NCBI RefSeq assembly: GCF_022581195.2
Contig: NC_061465.1
Span: 4,714,501 to 4,778,500, forward strand
DNA length: 64,000 nt
Direction: 5' to 3'
Source: Helicoverpa zea
Taxonomy: Eukaryota > Arthropoda > Insecta > Lepidoptera > Noctuidae
Part shown: piece by piece, positions 12,195 through 22,659 of the stretch
Layout: every line of letters begins with the position of its first letter
How positions within the stretch are numbered: the first letter of the stretch is position 1
Translations under genes and position numbers: made by a program
The notes under the pieces: generated by a model
The model's database searches: none
Told to the model about the DNA's origin: nothing
The model's input: only the letters and a program-made list of their open reading frames with translations

Positions 12195-12233
12195 AACCCC
12201 CGACGCAAAAACGACGGGGTGTTATAAGTTTGA

Positions 12234-12275
<42 letters not shown>

Positions 12276-12410
12276 GCATCGTAGCTCCCAAACGGATGAT
12301 CCGATTGTAATGCGGTTTTTTTTGTTTGAAAGGAATGTCATTCGGGAGTGTTCTTAGCTATGTTTGGTGGAAATCGGTTCAGGTCTTCAAGGTCATCAGC
12401 TTGTTTGTTA
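12195..12410 (+). mobile_element. Lepidopteran AACCCCCGAC-type repeat
   Basis: Begins AACCCCCGACGCAAAAACGA, then CGGGGTGTTATAAGTTTGAC, a GT microsatellite, and a conserved-looking tract with GGCATCGTAGCTCCCAAACG and GAAATCGGTTCAGG. I recognise this combination as a common interspersed repeat of moths and butterflies. Its first bases resemble the end of the foldback at 12872-13294 read inward from the far side, so the two may be ends of one larger element. No coding capacity. Confidence 0.65.
12241..12270 (+). repeat. (GT)15 microsatellite
   Basis: Fifteen uninterrupted GT units sit at the fixed microsatellite position inside the AACCCCCGAC-type repeat. Confidence 0.95.
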
Positions 12411-12871
12411 GGTGTGATAGGAATGTTACACGCTCAGTTTACTTGCAAGCATATGTGGGATCTGAAATTTGAAATACTAATGTCTTCTGGAACCACTTAG
12501 CTGGTCTGCTGTTAGGACACGAAGATAGAAGACGTAACCCTGAACTGTTTTTTAGTAAACCCATCGAGTTTGGGCTCGTTGAATTTGTCTTGACTGGTTC
12601 TCTTCATGTTTGTAATTGACGAGAACCTGATGCTGGAAATGGGATGTGGCGGATGAAACCCTGGAATGGTATATAACCCTGGATCACCAAAGGTTAATCT
12701 TTATTGTTTCTCAATCTGTGCAATTCTCCCAGAGCCAGTTTGTCATGAGGATTGTTAAACAGCTTCCTTTGGCCGAGATGACATATAGCTACCCCATCTT
12801 AAAATAAAATAAATTAAATGAAGGAAAAATTAAGTAGCTCCTTCAAAAAGCATGAAATAAAATAAAATTAT

Positions 12872-13294
12872 AAATTAAAAAAAACCCCCGACCCAAAAAA
12901 AGTACGCAATTAATTATGACAAAAGGTTAAAAACGCTAAACCCTATAAAAAGCAAAAAATAACTTTTAACACTTCGTAAGTACCAACTAAAGCATGTCAG
13001 ACTAAACTAAATTTTGACGTGTCGGGGGACCGCTTTTTACCTTCAAAAATACTTACATAAATCAAATGATAGGTACCTACCTAATTACAACATTCGTATA
13101 TAAAAAAAACACGAATCTTAATTAGATAATTAGAGCGGTCCCCCGACACGACAAAATTTAGTTTAGTCTGACATGCTTTAGTTGGTACTTACGAAGTGTT
13201 AAAAGTTATTTTTTGCTTTTTATAGGGTTTAGCGTTTTTAACCTTTTGTCATAATAATTGCGTACTTTTTTTGGGTCGGGGTTTTTTTTTATTT
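12872..13294. mobile_element. Foldback element with ~160-bp inverted arms
   Basis: The left arm (about 12872-13033) and right arm (about 13134-13294) are near-identical inverted copies around a loop of about 100 bp. Both carry CCCGACCCAAAAAAAGTACG, the AAACCCTATAAAAAGC block and the GTCGGGGGACCGCT end. By eye the arms differ by one small indel near the GCAATTAATT block and by a substitution before CGTGTCGGGGG. No coding sequence. I recognise the arm as a widespread lepidopteran repeat. No target duplication was identified. Confidence 0.8.
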
Positions 13295-13384
13295 TGTTAT
13301 AAACGTAATTTTTATACAGGTTTAAACAAGACATATTATTACTAACTTTTGCTTGCGTAAAAATTTGTTCGGCACTACAGACTT

Positions 13385-13475
13385 TCGATAAATGGGCTAT
13401 CTAACGCTGAAAGATTTTCGAAATGTATCTCTGCCTGAAAGTAGCCCTAACATACAAACAAACAATTTGTATGGC
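13385..13475 (+). repeat. Degenerate LINE-type 3' tail remnant
   Basis: GGGCTATCTAACGCTGAAAG, a purine-rich middle and CAAACAAACAA match, imperfectly, the generic tail of the ACTAGC-type repeats at 28792 and 59270. Weak, old remnant. Confidence 0.35.
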
Positions 13476-13699
13476 ACAGATTCCTTTTAGCTTAGCGGGT
13501 CTTGTCAAATTGTTATGCACTTTTTTCTCTATCTGAATTGAAGAATCGTAAAAATGTGCCGACCTAGGTACCTACGTGTTAAAAAAAACTTTTTACTGGT
13601 TTGAAAATACAAATTACATTTTGTATAATGAAAAGTATCAAAAATTAAAACGAAAATGAACCACCTAAACTAGAAAAAAAAATACCATAAGGAAGTAGC

Positions 13700-13704
13700 A
13701 AAAA
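13700..13704 (-). terminator. Pol III terminator of minus-strand 5S gene
   Basis: Five T on the minus strand directly follow the 5S gene at 13705-13822. Confidence 0.8.
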
Positions 13705-13822
13705 GCCAACGTCACGCGGTGTTCCCAGGCGGTCACCCATCCAAGTACTGACCGCGCCCGATGTTGCTTAACTTCGGTGATCGGACGAGAACCGGTGTAT
13801 TCAACGTGGTATGGACGTTGGC
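13705..13822 (-). rRNA. 5S ribosomal RNA
   Basis: Reverse-strand 118-nt copy with the same GCCAACGTCC start, intact internal A-box and C-box (GGATGGGTGACC) and complementary ends. It carries the ATACC form at the single position where the two copies differ, which is the form I expect for insects. It is oriented towards the plus-strand copy at 11600, so their 3' ends face each other across 1,987 bp filled with repeats. Both copies look functional: no internal indel, intact promoter boxes and terminators. Confidence 0.95.
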
Positions 13823-14280
13823 GATTATGAGTCTAAAATTAACGTTTAGGAGTTCTGTATATGTACAAATGACTAAACTACGTCATATTCTCAAACACGC
13901 TCTGTACATATTTTTTTAAGTGCCGCTTATCAAATCTGTGGGTGGCTATATTTATTTGCTTTGAATGTAAAAATGTTTTAAAAATGAAAAACTGTATTCT
14001 TCTCAAACACGCATGGAACTGCTATCATTTCTTAAAAAAAAAAAAATGTTACGGGCAATGAAAACCAAATCCAGGATATTCTTTTAATACTTCTTTCTTT
14101 ATTGATCCTACATCCTTCTTGCCTATTTTAGTGAGCGCGTGTAAAATGTGTTCTATTTTCAAAATGCAGTGCACGTCACGAAACAAAAGAGAGCTCACAT
14201 TCGTACAGGCATGAAACCATAAGCGCCACCCCGACAATCGAAGAAACCCTTACATTCTTACATTCGCGGGACTGCATTAG
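13823..14280. other. Spacer with a weak minus-strand open frame
   Basis: Includes a poly-A run ending near 14046 and a 62-codon minus-strand frame (14049-14237) whose last part is lysine-rich and ends just before a GTAAC donor-like site. I do not recognise the peptide, and it is not called as a gene. Confidence 0.4.
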
Positions 14281-14553
14281 GCCTACGTTATGAGTCGGAA
14301 AATGCGACACTTACCGACAAGGAGAGTTTCTCCCTATTTATGACGTCAGTTGATTTATTGCCAGCCTCCCTACCGAGACGGTTGTTATTCTTTGTACTGA
14401 GTTCAACGACCTCAGTGACTCAGCATTCAACAGATAGCTCCAACTCGAAGCCTACAATTATCTTTTTATCGCTGGATTAATTGAGTGTGTGTTTTAATAA
14501 TTGAATAGCTACTTCAGAAGGTGTTGAGTCCGTGGGATTTAAGTGACGTCGTG
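14281..14553 (+). promoter_or_regulatory. Possible promoter and non-coding first exon
   Basis: A perfect palindromic cAMP-response-type site, TGACGTCA, is at 14341-14348. It overlaps an initiator-like TCAGT, and a second half-related TGACGTCGT lies near 14544, just before GTGTAAGTTA, a good splice-donor match. Sequence complexity is higher than in the flanks. An untranslated first exon ending at that donor would be on the same strand as the signal-peptide exon 8 kb downstream, but linkage is only inferred. Confidence 0.25.
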
Positions 14554-16155
14554 TAAGTTAATTATCTTTTGAAAGTTCTTGCCTGTTATTATCTTGAAGT
14601 ACCTACATTTTTCTTCTATTTTGTCGGTAAACTTTTAACAAGTGCATTATGTAATAACGTGGTAAAGAAAAACTAGCAGAGTCATTGTACAAGTCTCAGA
14701 TGATGCGAGTAAATGTAAACACTTATCTTACTATCCATTTACAGCCTAATAATGGGTTTTGAAGTAAAATCCTTGTTCACTGAAGCGGGAACGTTGAAAT
14801 GCGGTTTACGTTCTGGCTATCAAAAAAAATTGAGGACTTTAAAAAATATTACCTAGTAAATTATGTTTTTCATAAGACTGTTACAAAACGTGGATTGAAA
14901 ATAAACATAAAACATTTGTTCCCAATGGCATATTCCTATACATAACTGCATATAATATCTATCAAGAATCGTAAAAGAATCTGTAACACGCAAAAAGTTT
15001 ATGTTTTATTGCTACTAAAAAAGTATTCGGTAGAAACGTAAAAATAATGCCTGTAATAAGTTATAGGCGGGTTGAATACAGTGGAATTTTGGAGACGCAC
15101 TTACTTAAATTTCATCTCAATCCGTTTAGTCGTTTCAATAGTTTTCTTTTTTCAATTTTCATTCACTTTTTTATCATTTTAGTTAGTAAGGATCCAAATA
15201 CTTACACATGTAGCTTCTACAACGTACTGTTAATTGGATTATGCTATTCCCGTGACTCAGAGGCATCACATGACGCGATTTAAGGATCATTCTGCGAAAA
15301 CGGCTTGTGGAAACCACAGAGAGGACACACACACTGATTGTGGATTTGCATTTAGTAATAGGAACTGGTCATGCTCAAATGAATCTATTTCCAGAGTTTA
15401 GCTTATCGAGAACTTGCTTGAATTTATGGGTATTTTGATTATGAGTTTTATGTCCAAGAATTTTATAATACTGGCAATAAGTCTTGTTTTTGAAACTGAG
15501 TCCTTTGATCATGAATGGCTCTAATATTCTGGTTCAGATTTGAAGTAACATACGAAAACCCTGAAGAGGACAAACTTATAGACAAAGATAACACGAATGG
15601 GACTACTTCAAAGTTGATCTCCTTCAATCTCTTTCTATTCCTCCTTTCCTAAATCTCGTAGACCCACTTCACAAGGTTAAGCAATTCGATCAAACTTCTC
15701 AACCATTTATCACGTTCACACCGTGCGAGGAATGCCATCATCCCTTAATTTCATGCATGATCACCGGAGCATATTGGTATATTTAGAATTTTGTTATAAT
15801 ATTCATGTTACCTTAACGATATGGGTTGGATGTGCGGATCAAGTTGCTGGAGTGTGAGTAATCCGACGGGACGGTGGAGGGGGGCAGCTACCCTCGTGTC
15901 TGTCGTACGCTGTCATGGAGACCACGTCTAGATAGCAAGTGTTTCTTTTATCTGCTCCTGTTTGTACATTTTGTTTCGTTTCTTTGTTTGGTCCGATGTG
16001 GGGTCAGTTGCAGATTTGAGATTTCTTAAATTCGATAGGCGGAGAAAGATAGAAAGAAATTAATATTACAACCGGTACCTACAAAATCTGGTCACATCAT
16101 AAAAATTATAGAAATTGCCACTACATGAATAAACGTTGTACCCACTATACTTGTT
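14554..16155. other. Unassigned AT-rich sequence
   Basis: No recognised gene or repeat. Short GC-rich pocket at 15860-15930 without identifiable motif. Confidence 0.5.
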
Positions 16156-16176
16156 TTACTGTCTTATCTTTGTACA

Positions 16177-16205
16177 TTCATCCTCCGAGCCTTTTCCCAA
16201 TCATG
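16177..16205 (-). mobile_element. 29-bp SINE remnant with 21-bp duplication
   Basis: The 29 inserted bases (TTCATCCTCCGAGCC through CCCAATCATG) are the reverse complement of the extreme 3' end of the SINE found whole at 48027-48408. They are flanked by a perfect 21-bp direct repeat starting TTACTGTCTTATC at 16156-16176 and 16206-16226. This is an extremely 5'-truncated target-primed insertion. Confidence 0.85.
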
Positions 16206-16226
16206 TTACTGTCTTATCTTTGTACA

Positions 16227-17882
16227 ATGTTAGTAATTGGGGCACAATCCAGTCCATTTTAGATCAGAGCCAAGAATGTAGCACCGTTATGGATTTTCCT
16301 GTTTATAATCCGTAAAACTTAAGATAACTTAAACGACCCCGCTTTTAAGCGATTTCAAGAATTACTCGTCAATTATCAACCTGTTAACAAAGCCAATTGT
16401 ATTTTAATATCAGTTATCGAGTTAATGTTGTTGTTGACCAACTTTGTACAACAGTACTCAAAGGCATTCAGTATTAAATTACAAAAATAACTTTGTAGGA
16501 CATTGAGATTATGATAATATCAAGCTTACAGAAGTGTACGTACGTATTTAATTACGATTACACAACGAAACAAAAGTGATTATTTCGTTATAGTAGACAT
16601 TGTCTACAAACAAGTGACAAGTGGTAACAAAATCCATTTTCCCATCAGGATCAATAGTTGTTAGTAGTTGCCATTTTTATCCTTAACCCTGTTATTTATA
16701 CTAAACCATGTTATAGGTTTTGTAGGTGAGCTAATATGGGAAAGGCGGCCATTGTCCGAATACAGACTGATGAGGTGGGCCCGACCTTTTGTACAAACTT
16801 TGGCTGCTACAGCCGTAGGTATCGAATTTATTTGTTCGGTTAATCGACCTTTCGTATCAGTACATGGGGCATACTTTAATTCTATTTGTGCAGTCAAAAC
16901 AAGGGCCGGTACCGGTACTGATCCCTTTTCAATTAATTTATCCGAATATCCCGGGGCCCGCTTTTTACTCTATTACCATTTGGGGAAATCGAAAATGCGA
17001 GCGCATTGTGGTGAATTGACGAAGTGACAGATTATTACGAGATCCATTGATATGTGAATGTTAGCATTTTTTCATCATTGCCTCCATGCGAAGGGAGTAT
17101 GTATGTACTTTGTTCTAGGCACTGATAGGTACCTAACTCTTTTATTTATAAAGTTCGTTATAAAAATTCTATTATGAACTCAATCATGATTCAAGATATG
17201 TAAAAGATATGAGAAATACTAATTTTGTTAGTACATGACATTATTACAGTTATGTAAATCCACGTAAAAATATAATTTAGAACGTAAAATCCAACTCCTA
17301 CGTGTGAAATCGTTCGTAGAAAATACACCAAATATAAAACTTGAAGTCTACTTCGAAATAAAAATAATATTAAGCCTCAATCCGATAATAGGCTTTTTGA
17401 TGGAAAAATCTCTGTATTTGAAGTTATAAAAACACTGAATGTTGTACGTGACTTCTAAAGGCTATCAGCCATCTGCGATAATGTTTACAATCGGTAGTAG
17501 AATACCTATAGCCATTTTACTCAATGTAATCACAGCCTGGGAACAAAAAATACTTTCCAATGAAAATCTATGGGTAGGTACTTACCTGCTTTTATTTTTA
17601 GATGGGAAGTCATTAAATGATCCATCCCGCTGTGGATGCAGCGTGAGGGAGTGTGAGACTCTTACTGACTAAAACCCATCATGTTCCTACCTATACCTAT
17701 AGATAGGTACCTACTTACCAAAAGGAAATGTTTTTCTTTAAGCGGATTCTATTTAGTTTGATATAATAATGTACTGATATAGGTACCAGTTTATTGAAGT
17801 ACCTAATTATTGATGTGAGCTCAAGCGTACCAATTCAAGTATGAGGGAGTTCCTACGATACAACCATGTGAGGGGTTGCTTG
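16227..17882. other. Unassigned AT-rich sequence
   Basis: A 119-codon plus-strand frame (16668-17027) overlaps a 78-codon frame on the other strand. Neither shows a known motif. No repeats recognised. Confidence 0.5.
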
Positions 17883-17890
17883 CATTAGAT

Positions 17891-18981
17891 CAGTGGTTCC
17901 CAAACTTATTTTGTCTACTGCCCACTTTGAGAATAAATATTTTTTTAGTGCCCCCCATTTTTTCTCCTATCTAAAAACTACTATAACTTCAAATTAAATT
18001 AATTAATTATTGTGACCTATAAATGTTTATTAACGGAGAGTTCTAAACGAAACTTTTACTATAACCCGCAACTTGAAACCTGAGCGCAGGTAGGTAAAAT
18101 ACCGCGGCGCTTAGGTCTCAAGTTGACTCTTACAGTGGCGGCGTAGCATCGGGTGGCACCCGGGGCGGACTACCTATAGAGCACCCCCCAAAAAAACGAC
18201 AAAATATGGTGCAATATGGTCATTCATGGTACTTTTTGCCTGGTTTAACATAAAGAAACCGGAGACAGATCACTTCAAACTTTTGAAGCGCTAGCGAAGC
18301 GAGCCCGTAATTTTTGAGTTTTGGGACATAATAGAACCCGAACATGTCTTACAAAAACCAGTCACAAGTGAAAAAGCCGCGAGCGCAGCGAGCGCGAAAT
18401 TTTTGAGTTTTGGAAGAGTAAAGTACCAAAACAAGATAAAAAAAACCGCGCAAATTGTTTAGTTTTGGAGCACAAAAGTACCTCAACAAGTGACTCGTCT
18501 CTTCTGCCCGTGCCTACCTGGTCGTACAACTTGAACCAGCCGACTGATACAGGAATTCACAATTCGGGTTATTTAACAAAAACTTGTTAAAACATGATAG
18601 ATATCTACGAGTACTAATAACTATCAAAATGCGAAAGTGTGTCTGTTGCCTTTTTATTTGTTTGTTTGTGTCTACTTTAATTACGAAACGGAGCGACCGA
18701 TTGACATTGACATGATTTTTATTTTTTCTATATTCAGTAAAATAGGACAGATATATGAACTACGTGGAGAGAAATATAGAACCGAGTCTGAGCAATCTTG
18801 TAATTCATATTAGTTGATGTTCACAAGTCGTTGTCTAAGAGGCCTCCTAGCTAAATAAAATTACAAATCACCCCCCAGGCCTCTACACAACGCCCCTATT
18901 TTGTTTCTGGGTCTCTTACCGCCCCCCTTGAGACCTGCAGCGCCCACAAGGGGGCGTTATCGCCCACTTTGGGAACCACTG
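17891..18981. mobile_element. hAT-type element with 8-bp duplication
   Basis: Ends are CAGTGGTTCCCAAA (17891-17904) and its reverse complement TTTGGGAACCACTG (18968-18981). The exact 8-bp duplication CATTAGAT lies at 17883-17890 and 18982-18989. The right end also carries the GGGGGCG and CGCCCAC blocks usual for this hAT group. No transposase is present, so it is non-autonomous. A further hAT-like left end (CAGTGGCGGCGTAGC) starts at 18133 without a detectable partner, and subrepeats at 18290-18480 match those of the 7275-10108 element in opposite orientation. This points to a broken nested insertion. Confidence 0.85.
18290..18480 (-). repeat. Subrepeats shared with the 7.6-kb hAT units
   Basis: On the minus strand this reads CTCAAAAATTTCGCGCTCGC followed by TGCGCTCGCGGC and TTTTTCACTT, then ATGTCCCAAAACTC and a second core CGGGCTCGCTTCGCTAGCG. 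These are the same unit type as 7586-7790, with unit spacing of about 90-100 bp. Confidence 0.65.
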
Positions 18982-18989
18982 CATTAGAT

Positions 18990-21900
18990 CGTTGACAAGA
19001 TTTCATATTCATACAAAAATTTGTATTGTCATAATATAAATAACGTTTAAAGCATATATAAAGTTGTAAACTGTGATATACCTATATAGGCAAACGTTTA
19101 AATTAATTAAATGTGTACACCAATTTGTGATTGGACATAATTAAATAACGCGTATCAATTGATAGAATTCGTTGATTACACACTATTTGTAATATTTTAA
19201 TTGATTATATGAATGACCTACTATTAATTTAATGATGTGTTCGCAACCAACCTTTGTGTAGTGTAGATAGCAAAAGTTTTTTTAAGAGCAACATTTTAAA
19301 AATAAATTGTTTTTAATTGTAGATTCTAAAGACATTACGGCAAGAATATAGGTTAACAACGGAATAAACTTTATTATATTGTTATAATTCTGATTTAATC
19401 AATTTTATTATTTCCGAAGATTGAGGCGAACCTTAATAACTGCCATCAATTGCCCAGTTTTTTCAATAAATGCATTAACTTTCACTAGATTTCTCTGAAA
19501 TTGCGCCAGCGCTTGATAAGCACCCTCATTACAGATTACGTTGTCAAATAAATTTAATGGTGCGTTAAAATAAATTAACTTTATCTGTGTTGTGTAAAGT
19601 AAAAAAGTAATTCTGATTAACTTGGAAAATGTCTGGCAGTTAAAAATGAAACTGAAAGAACGAACAATCAAACACACCAGTCTGAGCAAGGATAATATAA
19701 TCTCCTATCTCAGAACTAGTTCAAAACTATTAGTAAGAGGGAAAAAACATACCTAATTAGTTAGCAACAATATTTCAAACGAGTTAATATAAATAAAGAA
19801 GATTAAAATTAAATCTAATAGTGTTCTCCTTTATAAGTACAAGTTACTTAATCGTAGAACAATGATAAACATCTGTTTAAAACCAAACTTAAACAGTGAA
19901 CGCTTGATTAGGACCATGATAACGAGATAAATCAATAGAAGATAGCATGGAAAACTGTCTTCAAGTAAAGCAAGTAAATAGATTTACGTTACATCGACGA
20001 TATCTTAATACAACGGTAGTTGTTGCATGCAAACTATACGACAGCAAAACAAATATTGTTTAAAAGTTACAGTGAGGCGTGAAATGGCGTTGCAGTGCCG
20101 TTATCTGAAGACATTGTGCCTCACTCAATATTATCAATGCACACGTATTACTACTCTAGTGTAACTAACATCAATGAATATTACATATTTGATATTATAC
20201 TTTCATAGCGAAACTAATAATTCGAGATAGCTTTTAGACATGTTGACAATGTCCAAGTTGTTAAATGAAGCAAATATGGAAACTGAAGAAATAGTAAAAG
20301 TCGCATAAATATTCTTCAACCAAAAGCTATTTCCGAAAACGTACCAAAACTAATAACATTAAGAGATATAAATAGTTTCCCCGCATTGATTTCATCAGTC
20401 ATTCAATACAATGCTTTTGTGTGCCTTTTCAATGTCTACAAATTGCGGATGAAAATGATAGGAATCTGACATTTATGAAACGGAGAAACTGCAGGTTGAA
20501 TTATACAATTACAGGATTTTAGGTATGAATTATAAGTAGTATCTTGTCAGGTACCCAGTTTCTTAATTAACACAATCTGATACACTCATAAGTGTATTCT
20601 CATAAAAGGGAAATTCCGGGTTTTAATGCATCACATCGGAACAATAGCTGACATCACTTTAAACGGCAGCAACAGTTTACAAAACAAATAGTTACTAGCT
20701 TTCACGTTTATATGCGAGGATGAGAATAGTGCCCACAATCGAGAAAATAGAGAGGGTCATCTACTAATCTAAAAGCAAACAAGACCCCGTAGCCAAATTA
20801 TCCTATTTCAATGGACCTTTCAGCAGAGCGGTAGCAAACCTCAAAACGGGACCTTTCAAGGAGCACTAAGAGCTTTGTCAGATCTGTTACGCACTGGTAC
20901 CTCACCTGTGTTGCAAATTCATGCAAGTTCGTAAATCCGAGAACTTAAGCCCGGGTATAGTGGCCAAACCGTATGGTATGTAGGACTCGCTACCTCAGGA
21001 TTGTAATTAGGATGTTGGCTGTTAGCTTTGGTAATACCGTAAGCTGCTTACTCCATTAGCTATGCTGCAGGTTTATTTATTTTGAAACTTCAGAAAATGA
21101 AAACGGAAAGTTCGAATATTGAATGGACATGAAATCCTTCTCTTTTTTATGTTTATAAAAATGTTGAAATAGCAGAAAGGGAATAGCTAAGCTACTAAAA
21201 GAAATAAGCTGTTGGTCTCATTTTTGATAGTTTTGTCAAGTACGCAGTTCATTCTTTCCATGGTTATTAAAAATGTGGTTATAATTTGGTGTCGCATGTC
21301 GTCAAATAGACTATTTACATACAGATCGATGAAATATTGACAATTATCTTTCTTCGCATAACCAAAGCAATTACAACAGTCGTATACCGAGGTCTCAAGG
21401 TTCATGCTTCGTGACTGGATCGTACCGTGGTACCGGGTATTAGCAGTACCAACGATCATGTATTATTCATGCCACGCCATGTAATCAGTCACAGGTGCCG
21501 ATGTATCGACACCAGCGCGAATTTTTCGTCGCTAATTTTTTTTGTCATTTTTTTTTATGAGACGCCCTTGGAATGGTAATTTTAGATCCAGTGGGATTCA
21601 GGCAGAGGCGGGTATGTCTATGTTAAAATCAGAACAGATTATTTTTAAAGGACTTTGTTATTAAGTAGGAGGGGAATATTTTTATGATAGGTTTTAGAAT
21701 TAGGGTTTTCAATGATCCAACAGACTACTAGTGTTATTTTAGTTACCGAAATGTAGCGCTTCGGTGCTTGCAATGATAAGTCATGATTGCATTGGCATTA
21801 CGTTATTCACTAACTGGAGTTGTTAGCCGATTAGAGAGCCTATTGATTCGTCACGATTTCAGCAACAAAATCTCAGAGCGTGTTTCAAAATTAAATGAAC

Positions 21901-22139
21901 CGTGTTTTACAAGACTTGAAGTTTGAAGTCTAGGCAAAATAAAAATTGACATAAAACTTTTGAATTACAGATATTTAATTCAAGCAATAGAAATAAAAGG
22001 GAATGAATGAAAATGAACTTGGCGTACTGGTATGAATGTAATAAAAAGGCAGTGAAGCAGGGCTGCATGCATAGCTTGGTTAATAACCTAATAAACTATG
22101 AGCAACTAGTTCTGATCCTTGCAATGTTCTGTCTCACGC
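18990..22139. other. Unassigned AT-rich sequence
   Basis: No gene, RNA or named repeat recognised across 3.1 kb. Open frames at 19408-19689 and 21187-21459 (minus) have no motif and AT-driven composition. Confidence 0.5.
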
Positions 22140-22310
22140 TGAGAACAACCGCGGTACGAGAGCGACGCTACGTAGTTCCGCGCGAGCCCGTCACACCGGC
22201 GTGTCGCCCCCGTCGCGCCTACCAGTATCGCCCAGCGCTTGACGAGAGTGGCCGCACGCTTCTCGCGCTCAGCATCCCAGTTGAACGCACGAAACAAGTT
22301 TCACAATTTG
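22140..22310. promoter_or_regulatory. CpG-rich block upstream of signal-peptide exon
   Basis: A 170-bp island of GC-rich, CpG-dense sequence (for example GAGCGACGCTACG, CCCCCGTCGCGCC, CTTCTCGCGCTCAGC) in an AT-rich region. It ends about 280 bp before the signal-peptide ATG on the same side. Position and composition fit a promoter or 5' untranslated region, but no TATA or defined start site is clear. Open frames through it on both strands look like composition artefacts. Confidence 0.25.
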
Positions 22311-22592
22311 AAATCGGACAATTCTAAACATACTTACATATTCATCACAATGGACTTGAGTGCTCAACCCAAAAGAACTTTTCTCAATGTAATTTCTTAG
22401 TTTCATTTTAATTTACTTGTGGAATTTGTGGCTTTATTATCTAGATTGATAAATACTGTTCGTAAAGGTGAAATAAAAACGAGTGAATAAGTTCATAGTT
22501 CTTAGATATAATCCGTTGAGGAGTTTGAATTTTCTGTTGTTCTTTTATTGTTTATGAGGACGCAAACCTTTGGTGTGTTGAAAAGAGACAAG

Positions 22593-22659
22593 ATGAGGTC
22601 CAAGCGTTCGAGAGCGACAGGTGTGGTTGCTTTAGCGGTGCTGTTGGCAACTATAACAG
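22593..22659 (+). CDS. First coding exon with signal peptide (gene unknown, partial)
   Basis: ATG at 22593 opens a frame of 22 codons plus one base, ending at CAG|GTAAGT (exon end 22659), a perfect splice donor. The peptide is MRSKRSRATGVVALAVLLAT followed by ITG: a basic N-region, a hydrophobic core of about 12 residues and a small-residue exit, which is a textbook signal peptide. The intron is phase 1, the usual position after signal peptides of secreted and cell-surface proteins. An in-frame ATG at 22554 lies directly after a pyrimidine tract (22534-22553) and before the AG at 22557-22558. If that AG is a splice acceptor the upstream ATG is intronic, so I chose 22593. The rest of the gene was not found in the following 41 kb, so the first intron is very long or the later exons are short and unrecognised. 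The product is likely secreted or type I membrane; the family cannot be told. Confidence 0.55.

Noticed and set aside
16668..17027. 119-codon plus-strand open frame with hydrophobic start
   Set aside because: No motif, no splice context that fits, and a competing open frame on the opposite strand; treated as chance.
18133..18540. Second hAT-like end (CAGTGGCGGCGTAGC) as a separate complete element
   Set aside because: No matching right end or 8-bp duplication could be found, so it is only mentioned within the host element.
22007..22327. 106-codon frame across the CpG-rich block
   Set aside because: Open because the block is GC-rich; residues are composition-driven (Arg/Ala/Pro) and frames are open on both strands.
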